Positions 35,208 to 43,451 of a stretch of 64,000 bases of DNA are shown piece by piece. A program made the translations under genes and the position numbers. The stretch is taken from positions 124,001-188,000 of the forward strand of contig MKSV01000003.1 of NCBI GenBank assembly GCA_001897435.1. The letters are read 5' to 3'. Position 1 is the first letter of the stretch, and each line of letters opens with the position of its first letter. This DNA comes from Acidobacteriales bacterium 59-55 (GTDB taxonomy: Bacteria > Acidobacteriota > Terriglobia > Terriglobales > Acidobacteriaceae). The notes beneath the pieces were generated by a model, which was not told where the DNA came from, made no database searches, and saw only the letters and a program-made list of their open reading frames with translations.

Positions 35208-36008
35208 TCAGATCTGCGAATAGGGCGCGGGGTTGAGGGTCAGGTTGGTGACGTTGCTGACCGTGGCTTCGAAGTTGTAGCGAGGGGAACCGGAAAGTTT
35301 CTTCCACTCGGGATCGCTGCGGAAGGCATCCCAGCCCGCCGTCAGTGCGGCCATGTCGGGAAAGGTGAGCATGTAGGTCAGGCTGGGCATCCCCGAACCG
35401 ATGAGCCTGTCGCCATAGAAGACCTGTCCGCAACCCGATCGCTGGAAGATGTCGAACTCGCCGTGGTGGAACATCTCGACCTTGCGCACGTGGTCGCGGT
35501 TGGTGGGGCTCTCGTAGGTGCGCAGTTGGAAGATGCGCTTGCCGTGCTGCGCGGTAGAGGAGGGAACGGTCAGCTTCGGGTGTCCCTCGAAGGCGATGAG
35601 CAGCGAGCTGTCCATGCGGATGAAAGGGGGCGCGGTGGCAGGTGCGTCCCAGAAAGGCTCTGCCGCCTTCATAAACTGCTCGTCGCGGGCGAGCAGAAGA
35701 TCGACCGTGGCCAGTGTCTCCAGATTGGAGCTGGGCAGCAGTAGATAGAGGGTCGGCGTCTCCGGTCCGAAGTCGAGATGGAATGCGCCGACCGGCGAGA
35801 TGCCGAGGCGGTTGAGCGCGGGAATCAGGGCCTTGCCCACGTAGTTGTCCATCAGCTTGGTCTGCGGGCCGGATTGCAGATGGTACTTGCGCAATTGGTA
35901 GTATTCGCGCCCGCGTGCCGCGGGAGCCTGGGCCTGAACTTCGGAACGGCCGGTAAGGGCAAGGGCAGATGCTGCAAGGGACGTGGTCAGAAATTCACGC
36001 CGTTTCAT
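35208..36008 (-). CDS. Tat-exported NIPSNAP family protein
   Basis: Encodes 266 residues from the ATG at 36008, with GGAGG 4 nt before it. The leader MKRREFLTTSLAASALAL is of twin-arginine type. Two NIPSNAP-type ferredoxin-fold repeats follow: YYQLRKYHLQSGPQTKLMDNY (about residue 45) and RIFQLRTYESPTNRDHVRKVE (about residue 155). Secreted NIPSNAP proteins of this length are common in Acidobacteria and Bacteroidetes; function unknown. Confidence 0.88.
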   Translation of the reverse strand: MKRREFLTTSLAASALALTGRSEVQAQAPAARGREYYQLRKYHLQSGPQTKLMDNYVGKALIPALNRLGISPVGAFHLDFGPETPTLYLLLPSSNLETLATVDLLLARDEQFMKAAEPFWDAPATAPPFIRMDSSLLIAFEGHPKLTVPSSTAQHGKRIFQLRTYESPTNRDHVRKVEMFHHGEFDIFQRSGCGQVFYGDRLIGSGMPSLTYMLTFPDMAALTAGWDAFRSDPEWKKLSGSPRYNFEATVSNVTNLTLNPAPYSQI

Positions 36009-36148
36009 TAGGCCTCCTGGGGCAAATTGCACGCTGAATGCGGATGGAGATGCATAGGAAGCATACATTCCGGCTTGCGACAGCGTCTCGCCGGAGGTAA
36101 AGCCGTCGGCGATTATCGGCCCGACGCAGGCTGCCTTATCCTTGAAGA

Positions 36149-36751
36149 ATGACGCGCCGCGTTCCGCTTTGCCTGCTGCTCTCCTGCGCCGCCCTGCTGG
36201 GCGCCTGCCGTTCCGCTTCGGCAATCGAGGTGAGGATCTCCTCGCAGGCGCTCGAACGAACGTTGCGGGCGCAGCTCTTCAACAGCCCGGAGGGCCGCTA
36301 TTACATGCGCGGCAGTGTAAAGTCGGCCTGCTATGTCTATGCCGACTCGCCGCGCGTCTCCTTCGTGAAGGATCGGGTGGTCGTCCACGTTCACACCCGG
36401 GCAAAGCTGGGCACGTCGATTGCCGGCGCCTGCATCGGAGTGTCGCTCGATACGAATGCGGACGTCTCCATGATTCCCGATGCAAGGGAGGAGACGATCG
36501 GCTTTCGCGACGCGCGCATCGAGCGATTGAGCGAATCGAGAGAGCTGAACTTTCTGCTGGTACCGTTTCTCGACCGCAAGCTGCCGGACCAGATGAAGGT
36601 GAACGCCGCCGACCTGATGCGGCAGTTGCTCAGCCGTTCGATCGAGACGACCGGCTACGCGTTTTCGCTGACGTCGTTGAAGCTGCATTCGATGGTGGTC
36701 GAAGGCAACAAGCTAGTGCTCGACGCCGACGCCGGACTGAATGTTGACTGA
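36149..36751 (+). CDS. Putative lipoprotein of unknown function
   Basis: A 200-residue protein with leader MTRRVPLCLLLSCAALLGAC, a lipobox LGAC with cysteine at residue 20. The mature region is mixed alpha/beta (ALERTLRAQLFNSPEGRYYMRG, FVKDRVVVHVHTRAKLG) and recalls periplasmic BON- or DUF1439-type beta-sheet proteins without a definite match. It converges with the next gene; the two stop codons are only 2 nt apart. Confidence 0.72.
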   Translation: MTRRVPLCLLLSCAALLGACRSASAIEVRISSQALERTLRAQLFNSPEGRYYMRGSVKSACYVYADSPRVSFVKDRVVVHVHTRAKLGTSIAGACIGVSLDTNADVSMIPDAREETIGFRDARIERLSESRELNFLLVPFLDRKLPDQMKVNAADLMRQLLSRSIETTGYAFSLTSLKLHSMVVEGNKLVLDADAGLNVD

Positions 36752-36753
36752 GA

Positions 36754-37830
36754 CTATTGAGCCGCGCCGGTGGCTGAACTGAGCTGGCGGGTGATATGGC
36801 GATGCGGTTGCAAACTACCCGGCGGGACCGCTTCCGATACCACGGGAGCCGGCATCGCCAGATCCTCCAGATTGGGAGGCCTCGCTTCCATGCTGGGGAG
36901 TTGGCCCGGCACCAGTTCCAGGGGCGAGTCTTTTGGAGGGGTAAAGCGCCCGTCCACCAGGTAGGCCACGATCATGCCGGCGGTAATCTGCGGATTCAGC
37001 ACGGCGAGCGGCACAACATACTTCTTGGACCTCACCAGCGACTCCAGAACGCCATCCGTACGGTGGCTGCGATCGATGCTGCCGGGAATCTGAGGAACGA
37101 TGAAGGTTGAGAACTCCAGGTCCGGATGCCGCTTCGCGTACTTTGTCAACGACCGCGCCACCTGCTTGGGCGTTGTGATGCCGAAGTCGACGAAGAAGTT
37201 ACGACGAATCGCATGCGGGTAATAGAGGTTGAGCAGTGTGCGCGTGAAGTCGGCGCAGTTGCGAAAGAAGAGGTTGAAGCGCGCCTGGTTGCGGCTGTCG
37301 TTGTACTCCGCGATGAAGCGTTCGTCCGCCTCGGGCGTCGTCTCGATCTCGAAGCCGTAGATCTTGCGGTCGTAAGACGCGCCGATGAGCTGCGTCCAGT
37401 CGCCCTTGGGCGCCTCGCCCGCGTGTTCTCCCTCGGCGACATTGGGCACGAGATCGATCAGATACTTGCGGCGATAGGAGTCGCGCAACTGCGAGACAAG
37501 TTCGGCATCCGCCGTGAGTGGCACTTCCGCGACGCGGTCGACGGCGTAGAGGTAGGGCACGAGCGGGATCGCGAGCCAGTCGTAACCGGCGACCCTATGA
37601 TACCGGCTGATGACGACGCCCAGTTCGCCGGGGCGGCATGCACGCAGGCGCGTCGGCGTCTCCGCGCAGACGTTGTTCAGGTAGATAGCGGCGTGGCCCG
37701 TGGGATTGATGCCGCCGAAGAGTCCATAAGGTTCTTCCATCAACAATGCCGCATCGGCGCGCGCCCACACTCCGCCTGTCGCCAGCGCCAGCATCATCAA
37801 TATTGTCAGAACCGCACGCAGCCGTTTCAT
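36754..37830 (-). CDS. Exported protein, possible papain-fold (NlpC/P60 or LRAT-like)
   Basis: Encodes 358 residues from the ATG at 37830, with GGAAGAG just before it. A signal peptide (residues 1-24) precedes GINPTGHAAIYLNN (about 36-49) and, some 130 residues later, FRNCADFTRTLLN. A GHxAIYL histidine followed by an NCxxF cysteine is the arrangement of permuted NlpC/P60 and LRAT proteins, which act as peptidases or acyltransferases. The C-terminal 60 residues are proline-rich. Substrate and activity unknown; the family call is inference from these two motifs. Confidence 0.68.
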   Translation of the reverse strand: MKRLRAVLTILMMLALATGGVWARADAALLMEEPYGLFGGINPTGHAAIYLNNVCAETPTRLRACRPGELGVVISRYHRVAGYDWLAIPLVPYLYAVDRVAEVPLTADAELVSQLRDSYRRKYLIDLVPNVAEGEHAGEAPKGDWTQLIGASYDRKIYGFEIETTPEADERFIAEYNDSRNQARFNLFFRNCADFTRTLLNLYYPHAIRRNFFVDFGITTPKQVARSLTKYAKRHPDLEFSTFIVPQIPGSIDRSHRTDGVLESLVRSKKYVVPLAVLNPQITAGMIVAYLVDGRFTPPKDSPLELVPGQLPSMEARPPNLEDLAMPAPVVSEAVPPGSLQPHRHITRQLSSATGAAQ

Positions 37831-38060
37831 CTCTTCCTTTCCAGAATTAATTCCGCCCCTCTGATATTGATTCAACCCGCTTGATGTCAATAAGTTGCGG
37901 AACGCCGCCGAAGGATTCGGCAGACCGATGGCTCTTAGAGATTTAGACGCTTTAAACGAGGGCGGGATCAGACACACACAACAAAAAAATGTCGAGCGGT
38001 CTATCTCTTCGCTTTCTATTCTACTATGCGGCGATTTTATATTGAATTGTTTTTGCTCTT
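37831..38060. other. AT-richer intergenic region after the kinase gene
   Basis: No gene seen in 230 bp. It holds a small hairpin GCCGAAGGATTCGGC at 37907-37921 and a run of A residues near 37980 that, read on the minus strand, could form a weak terminator for the eight-gene operon. Base composition is lower in GC than the surroundings. Confidence 0.4.
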
Positions 38061-39461
38061 TTATGCAGGATGCGGCAGCCTCAACTCCGCCCTGCAGCCC
38101 GTCTGTCCATCGGTGCGATTCGCGAGGCGCACAGAGCCTTTGTGAGCTTGAGCAATCTGCTGGGCGAGCGCCAATCCGATGCCCGTGCCGGTGGGTTTTG
38201 TCGTGTAGAACGGCACAAAGAGATTTTCCGCATTCATCAGGCCCGCTCCATTATCCAGAATGGCGATCACGATTTCGCGTCCGGTGTTCTCCCATGCGAG
38301 ATTGATTCGGGCCTTCTCCGCCGGTATGTCGGCGCTCAAAGCAGCCTCGGCAGCATTGCGCGTCAAATTGATGAGAGCCTGCTGAATCTGGTCTGCGTCC
38401 ACTATCAACGCCACGTCAGGCGAATCCATTACGACAACATTGACTCGTGTCTCAAGGCGCACTACCCGCTCGACCAGCATGGCCAGAGATACCGGCGCCA
38501 ACTTCGGCGCAGGCAGCCCCATCAACTGCCGGTAGGCCTGCAAGAAACGGTTCAACGATTCGGCACGGTCTTCGATGACCTCAAGGCCGCCCTCGAAATC
38601 GTGGCCGTCGGTGCTGTCCACCGGCAAAGAAGCGAGCCTCCCTCGCAGGCTGCCGGCGATCGATTTGATTGGGGTAAGCGAATTGTTGATCTCATGGCCA
38701 AGCACACGGATCAGCCTCTTCCATGCGGTACGCTCCTCTTCGTGCAGCGCCGCGCTGACATCGGAGAGCACAAAGAGGGCATGAGGCACGCCCCGCAGTC
38801 GAAAGCTCGACCGTTTGACCACCCACCGCGTCGCCTGCTGTACACCGTCCAGAGAGAGAAGATCGTCGTCGCTCGCACCCAGAAGATGCGTCAGCTTGAG
38901 GGTCTCCGCTGACCTTCCCAGCGCCATTGGGACGCGCAAACCGAACGCGCGTTCGCCCGCGGTGTTCAGCAGCTTCAGCTTCCCTTCCGGGTCAAAGGCA
39001 AGCACAGGAGACGGCATGGAGCTCATCACCCGCTCTACGAGAGCCATCGCCTCCAGAGAACCTGCGCGCTGGCTTTGCAGCAGCGCTGCCAGAGCATTAA
39101 TTTCGAGGGCCAGATCGCCGAGTACGTCGTTCCTTCTGCCGCCGCGAGCGCGAAAGGAGTAATCGTCTTCGCGCAGCGCGGCTACGACGTTCGCCAACGT
39201 CTGCAAGGGGCGAGTGATCTGTTCGGTCAGAAGAGAGACCGCAAACGCCCAGCAGGCCGCAAAGAGCAGCAGAAGGAGGAACTGGATCGATCGCTCGACC
39301 GTGTGCTGCCACAGCAGGGTCCAACATAGCAGCAGTGCGGGAAGTCCAAGCAGATAGAGCCAGATTCGCAACCTTCGCTCGAAGCTAAGCCGCCGTCTTG
39401 ACGCACCAAGCGGCAACCGCTTGCGCTGAGCCGCGCCGCTCGTCCGCTGCTCAGAGGCCAT
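38061..39461 (-). CDS. NtrY-like sensor histidine kinase
   Basis: A 466-residue membrane kinase. Two helices (about 34-50 and 60-78) with almost no periplasmic loop, a HAMP-like linker (80-130), a PAS-type domain (about 140-235), the phospho-acceptor H256 in GHEINNSLTPIKS, N-box LINLTRNAAEAAL, ILDNGAGL and GTGIGLALAQQIAQAHKG. With so little sequence outside the membrane it probably senses a membrane or cytoplasmic cue. It is the last gene of the efflux operon and overlaps the regulator gene by 11 nt. Confidence 0.93.
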   Translation of the reverse strand: MASEQRTSGAAQRKRLPLGASRRRLSFERRLRIWLYLLGLPALLLCWTLLWQHTVERSIQFLLLLLFAACWAFAVSLLTEQITRPLQTLANVVAALREDDYSFRARGGRRNDVLGDLALEINALAALLQSQRAGSLEAMALVERVMSSMPSPVLAFDPEGKLKLLNTAGERAFGLRVPMALGRSAETLKLTHLLGASDDDLLSLDGVQQATRWVVKRSSFRLRGVPHALFVLSDVSAALHEEERTAWKRLIRVLGHEINNSLTPIKSIAGSLRGRLASLPVDSTDGHDFEGGLEVIEDRAESLNRFLQAYRQLMGLPAPKLAPVSLAMLVERVVRLETRVNVVVMDSPDVALIVDADQIQQALINLTRNAAEAALSADIPAEKARINLAWENTGREIVIAILDNGAGLMNAENLFVPFYTTKPTGTGIGLALAQQIAQAHKGSVRLANRTDGQTGCRAELRLPHPA

Positions 39462-40851
39462 ACTTCTCCATGCGCCGATAGAGCGCTCCCCTGCTGAGGC
39501 CCAGGGCTTCGGCGGCGTGGCTTACATTGCCGTCCGATCGCGCCAGCGCCTTACGGATCAGAATTGCCTCCACCGTTTCCAGGCTCATCTCATCGAGACT
39601 CTGCGCGACGGCCGATTGCGCTTGCAGCCCCAGGTCCGCCGCCTCGATGCGGTCGCCTCTTGCCATGAGAACAGCGCGCTCAACGGTGTGGTCCAACTCG
39701 CGCACGTTGCCGGGCCAGCTATAGCGCAGCATCGTCTGCAGGGCTGCCGATTCCAGGCCCTGGATCGTCCTTCGGTAGCGCGCGGCATATCGAGACAGAA
39801 AGTAGCCCGCCAGAGCGGGAATATCCTCCCGACGCTCTCGCAGCGGCGGCAGATTGATCTCGACCGTGTTCAACCGGAAGAGCAGGTCCTCCCGGAAGCG
39901 TCCTGCAGCGCACTCCGCTCGCAGGTCGGCATTGGTCGCCGAGATCATGCGCACATTCACGATCTGCGTCTTCGAGGAGCCGACACGCTCCATCTCGCCG
40001 GTCTCGAGCACACGTAGAAGTTTAGCCTGCTGCCGCACAGGAATGTTCGCGATCTCATCGAGAAACAGTGTTCCGCCGCTAGCCAGTTCGAAGCGCCCTA
40101 TGCGATCTGCACGAGCATCCGTGTAAGCGCCTTTGACATGGCCGAAGAGCTCGCTTTCAAAAGTTCCCTCCGGCAGAGCGCCTGTGTTGACCGCCACCAT
40201 CGCACGATCCGCGCGCGACGACATGCGATGGAGGGTTTGCGCCACAACCTCCTTGCCGGTGCCGTGCTCACCTGCGATCAGCACGTTTGCGTCGGACGGC
40301 CCGACCCGCGCCATCATCTCCACGACAGATCGCATCGATGCCGCCGATGCGATAAAGTCCGGAGCGCCGGGAGCGCGCAGAATACGGTTTTCCGCTTCGA
40401 GCCACTGCGTTCGCTTCTGGCTGCGGTGCAACTCCATCTGTGTCCGGAGAATGTTGAGCAGCCGCGCGTTCTCCCAGGGCTTCTGGATGAAATCTCCGGC
40501 GCCGCGGCGCATCGCCTCCACGGCAAGATCGATATTGCCCCATGCCGTCATCACGACCACCGGTATCTGCGCGTCTAACTCTTTCACGCGCGTTACCAGG
40601 TCCAGCCCCTCGAGCCCCGAGGTTGTGTCCCGTGTGTAATTCAGATCGATCAGAACGCCGTCGAAGCTCTCGTGGCCCAAGGCTTCCAACGCCAGCGCAG
40701 GCGTGCGCACCATCTCCAACTGATAGCCTTCGGGCTTGAGCAGCAGGCGCAGGGCTTCGAGGATATGCGGCTGGTCGTCGGCAATCAGCAGCCTGCACGC
40801 CGCCTCACGCGCCGTCGATCGTACATCGCCTGATTTATGTTCCGACACCAT
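39451..40851 (-). CDS. NtrC-type response regulator (AAA+ enhancer-binding protein)
   Basis: A 466-residue regulator. Receiver domain with acidic pair ADDQ (25-28) and phospho-acceptor D69 in VLIDLNY; AAA+ domain with Walker A GEHGTGKE (near 196) and Walker B LFLDEIAN; C-terminal Fis-type helix-turn-helix (NVSHAAEALGLSRGALYRRMEKYGL). The sigma-54 contact loop, normally GAFTGA, reads GAYTDA (about 239-244). It lies 15 nt after the TolC gene and overlaps its kinase gene, so it likely controls this efflux operon. Confidence 0.94.
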   Translation of the reverse strand: MVSEHKSGDVRSTAREAACRLLIADDQPHILEALRLLLKPEGYQLEMVRTPALALEALGHESFDGVLIDLNYTRDTTSGLEGLDLVTRVKELDAQIPVVVMTAWGNIDLAVEAMRRGAGDFIQKPWENARLLNILRTQMELHRSQKRTQWLEAENRILRAPGAPDFIASAASMRSVVEMMARVGPSDANVLIAGEHGTGKEVVAQTLHRMSSRADRAMVAVNTGALPEGTFESELFGHVKGAYTDARADRIGRFELASGGTLFLDEIANIPVRQQAKLLRVLETGEMERVGSSKTQIVNVRMISATNADLRAECAAGRFREDLLFRLNTVEINLPPLRERREDIPALAGYFLSRYAARYRRTIQGLESAALQTMLRYSWPGNVRELDHTVERAVLMARGDRIEAADLGLQAQSAVAQSLDEMSLETVEAILIRKALARSDGNVSHAAEALGLSRGALYRRMEKYGL

Positions 40852-40866
40852 GCCAACGCTCTCCCG

Positions 40867-42747
40867 TTACTGCCCGCCCGGGACGACCCCCGTTCTCGCT
40901 GATTCTATCGAAATCTCGTTTGCGTCCAGCGTGGTTCCGAGAGAACGGTCCAATTCGATCTTCGCTTTCTGATATGCCGTCATCGCCGCTACCAGGGTAG
41001 ACTCGGCTTCGGCCAGATCGTGGCGGGACGTCAACGTCTGATAGCTCGATCCCGCACCGAGTTCCTGCTCCTTCTCTGTGATGTCGAACGTCTTCTTGGC
41101 CAGGTCGCGTGCCTTGGTGGCAAATTCCACGCGCGCCTTGCTTTGCTCAAGGGCATACTGCGCGTTGCGCACCTCGATACGAATCTGCTTCTTCAATTGC
41201 TGCAGCCGAAGCTGCGCCTGTCCCATCTCCAGTTCCGATCGATACTGATCCGACTTCGCTACGCGATTGCGGATAGGAATATCCACCGACAGACCCACAT
41301 AGTAGTCGGGCGCCGTGTTATTGAATGCATGCTGCACTGCGCCGCCCCACCTCATTGGAGCTGTCGAGGTAATGTGAGATGCCGGATTCGGAGGTCCCGC
41401 CAGACCGGTGCCACCGTAATATGCCGTCAGCGATACAGTCGGCAACAACGCATTGCGGGCCGCATCCCGGCTGATGTTCCGATTTTGCAGATCGATGTCC
41501 GACTCTTTCAATTCGATCCGGTCGCGCAATGCCAGCGCGATGCTGTCTTCCGTCGATCCGGTTGTGGCCCCGGCCTGTATCGTGCTCGAGTCGGTCGGGT
41601 GCACCGGCATCGCCTCCAGAATCGGATCGTCCAGATTCTTCGTCAGCGCATTCTTGATCAACAGCTCCTGAAACTGGAGCGTCGCCTTCGCAATCGTGAG
41701 ATCCTGCTCGCAGTTGGCGACTTCTCCCTCGTCTTTCATTACCTCCATTGCGGGGATTGCCTGAAGAGCGAGTTGTTTGCGACCGATATCCAAGGTACGC
41801 TGGGCAAATTCCAGCGACTGAGTCTTCACCTGTTCGTCTTCGTAGGCGGCGACCAGGTCCCAGTACATATTCGCAATCTGTGTAACCGTCGTCATCACCT
41901 GCAGCTTGAAGGCTGCATCCGAGATCTTCTGGTTGTTCTTCGCAATCCGGAGGTAGCGCAGATTCGGTCCAAAACCGAATCCGGCGAGCAGCTGTTGCTG
42001 AAGCGCGACGTGATAGTAGGAGTTCAGTGTGGGGTTGAGAAAACTGTTGGGGCTGTTGGTCGCGCCGCGATTGTTGTCGAAGACCGCCGATAGCGTCGTG
42101 CCAGTCGGAAACGACTGAATATAGCCGAAGTTGCCCGTCGTCGTGTTCTGCTGAAGCGTCTGCGTGTTGTAAACAGCTGTGTTCGAGAGCGGCTGCGTGT
42201 AATGCTCGTTGTTGATGTTTGCCGTAATCTTCGGATCATACGACGACACATTCGTTCCTGTGCCGAGCGTCGACTGCACCAGCCCCGAGGCACCCGAACC
42301 AGCGCCGCCGGCACCGCCGGAGGTTCCACCGGCGCCGGCGCCGCTCGATGCCGAGCCGAAACCGCCAACGCCGCCGCCGGGCGTATTCTGCACGACGCCC
42401 GTATTGACGCCGCGAAAAGAGCCTCCGGCGCGCGTTCGCATGATGTCCGCCTCGGCAATCGGAATGTTGTAACGCGCAATCGCAAGGTCAAGGTTGTTCT
42501 CAAGTGCCAACTCGATTGCATCCTTCAGGCTCAATTCGAGAACGCCATTGTGAACCAGCGTATCGATCCTCGTCGAGTTCGCAAGATTGGGCGGCGGCGC
42601 CAGAGTGGGGCGGTACGCATGAAACGGATTATCGGAGTGCGGAATATCCAGCCGCAGGGCGGGCATGGGAGCATCCTGCGCGAGAAGCGGGGCAGCGGCG
42701 AATATCGCGATGCCGGCATAGGCAAAGAAGAAGGCGGCTCTCTTCAT
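40867..42747 (-). CDS. TolC-type outer membrane efflux protein
   Basis: A 626-residue channel protein with signal peptide (residues 1-23, ending PLLAQ). Two OEP repeats, the first starting LSLKDAIELALENNLDLAIARYNI (about 72) and the second in the DRIELKESDIDLQNRNISRDAARNALLPTVSL region (about 415). Longer than usual TolC proteins because of a Gly/Ala/Ser-rich insertion at about residues 120-165 between helices. It provides the outer membrane exit for the efflux operon and overlaps the preceding ATPase gene by 4 nt. Confidence 0.92.
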   Translation of the reverse strand: MKRAAFFFAYAGIAIFAAAPLLAQDAPMPALRLDIPHSDNPFHAYRPTLAPPPNLANSTRIDTLVHNGVLELSLKDAIELALENNLDLAIARYNIPIAEADIMRTRAGGSFRGVNTGVVQNTPGGGVGGFGSASSGAGAGGTSGGAGGAGSGASGLVQSTLGTGTNVSSYDPKITANINNEHYTQPLSNTAVYNTQTLQQNTTTGNFGYIQSFPTGTTLSAVFDNNRGATNSPNSFLNPTLNSYYHVALQQQLLAGFGFGPNLRYLRIAKNNQKISDAAFKLQVMTTVTQIANMYWDLVAAYEDEQVKTQSLEFAQRTLDIGRKQLALQAIPAMEVMKDEGEVANCEQDLTIAKATLQFQELLIKNALTKNLDDPILEAMPVHPTDSSTIQAGATTGSTEDSIALALRDRIELKESDIDLQNRNISRDAARNALLPTVSLTAYYGGTGLAGPPNPASHITSTAPMRWGGAVQHAFNNTAPDYYVGLSVDIPIRNRVAKSDQYRSELEMGQAQLRLQQLKKQIRIEVRNAQYALEQSKARVEFATKARDLAKKTFDITEKEQELGAGSSYQTLTSRHDLAEAESTLVAAMTAYQKAKIELDRSLGTTLDANEISIESARTGVVPGGQ

Positions 42748-43448
42748 GACCGCACCTCTCGACCAATCGCGTCGGCCTGCGCGCTATCCGCGTAGATCCA
42801 GCCATCGCGCAGCTCGATGATTCGCGTACCATACTGTGCATTCGCCTCCGAGTGCGTCACCTGCACAATCGTCGCGCCCTCTTCGTTCAACTGCCGGAAC
42901 ATCTCCATAATCTCCTTTGCCTGCGCCGATTGCAGGTTGCCTGTCGGCTCGTCGGCCAGCAACAGTGACGGCCTGTGAATCATGGCGCGCGCGATGCCTA
43001 CCAACTGTTGCTGTCCACCGGAGAGTTGGCTCGGGTAGAGGTCTTTTTTGCCGACGATATTGAAACGATCCAGCGTGTCCGCAACCAATGCCTGCCGTTC
43101 CGGTTTTGAGATGTTCTTGTATGACAACGGAAGGTCGATGTTTTCCGCCACGGTGAGGTCATCCAAGAGGTGATAACTCTGAAAGACCATCCCGATCCTG
43201 CGGCGCGCCAACTCCGCCCTCTGCTTGCGGTTCATGGTCTCAACCGCGGCTCCGTCGAAGGTAAATTCGCCGCGCCACTGATCGTCCAACATCGCCAGCA
43301 CATTCATCAATGACGATTTGCCGGCTCCCGACGGACCCATGACGGTTACAAACTCCCCGGCATTGATCGTGAGGTTGATGCGGCGAAGCACCCACGTCTC
43401 CATATGGCCCGCTTTGTAGCTTCGCTCCAGATTTTTGAGTTCAATCAT
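42744..43448 (-). CDS. ABC transporter ATPase, MacB/LolD type (second copy)
   Basis: A 234-residue stand-alone ATPase. Walker A GPSGAGKSS (near 39-47), Q-loop, signature LSGGQQQ and Walker B PSLLLADEPTGN follow the LolD/MacB pattern; the protein opens with MIELKNLERSYKAGHMETWVLRRI. It lies 3 nt after the second ADOP permease and overlaps the TolC gene by 4 nt, so it is probably the engine of that permease. Confidence 0.94.
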   Translation of the reverse strand: MIELKNLERSYKAGHMETWVLRRINLTINAGEFVTVMGPSGAGKSSLMNVLAMLDDQWRGEFTFDGAAVETMNRKQRAELARRRIGMVFQSYHLLDDLTVAENIDLPLSYKNISKPERQALVADTLDRFNIVGKKDLYPSQLSGGQQQLVGIARAMIHRPSLLLADEPTGNLQSAQAKEIMEMFRQLNEEGATIVQVTHSEANAQYGTRIIELRDGWIYADSAQADAIGREVRS

Positions 43449-43451
43449 TCC

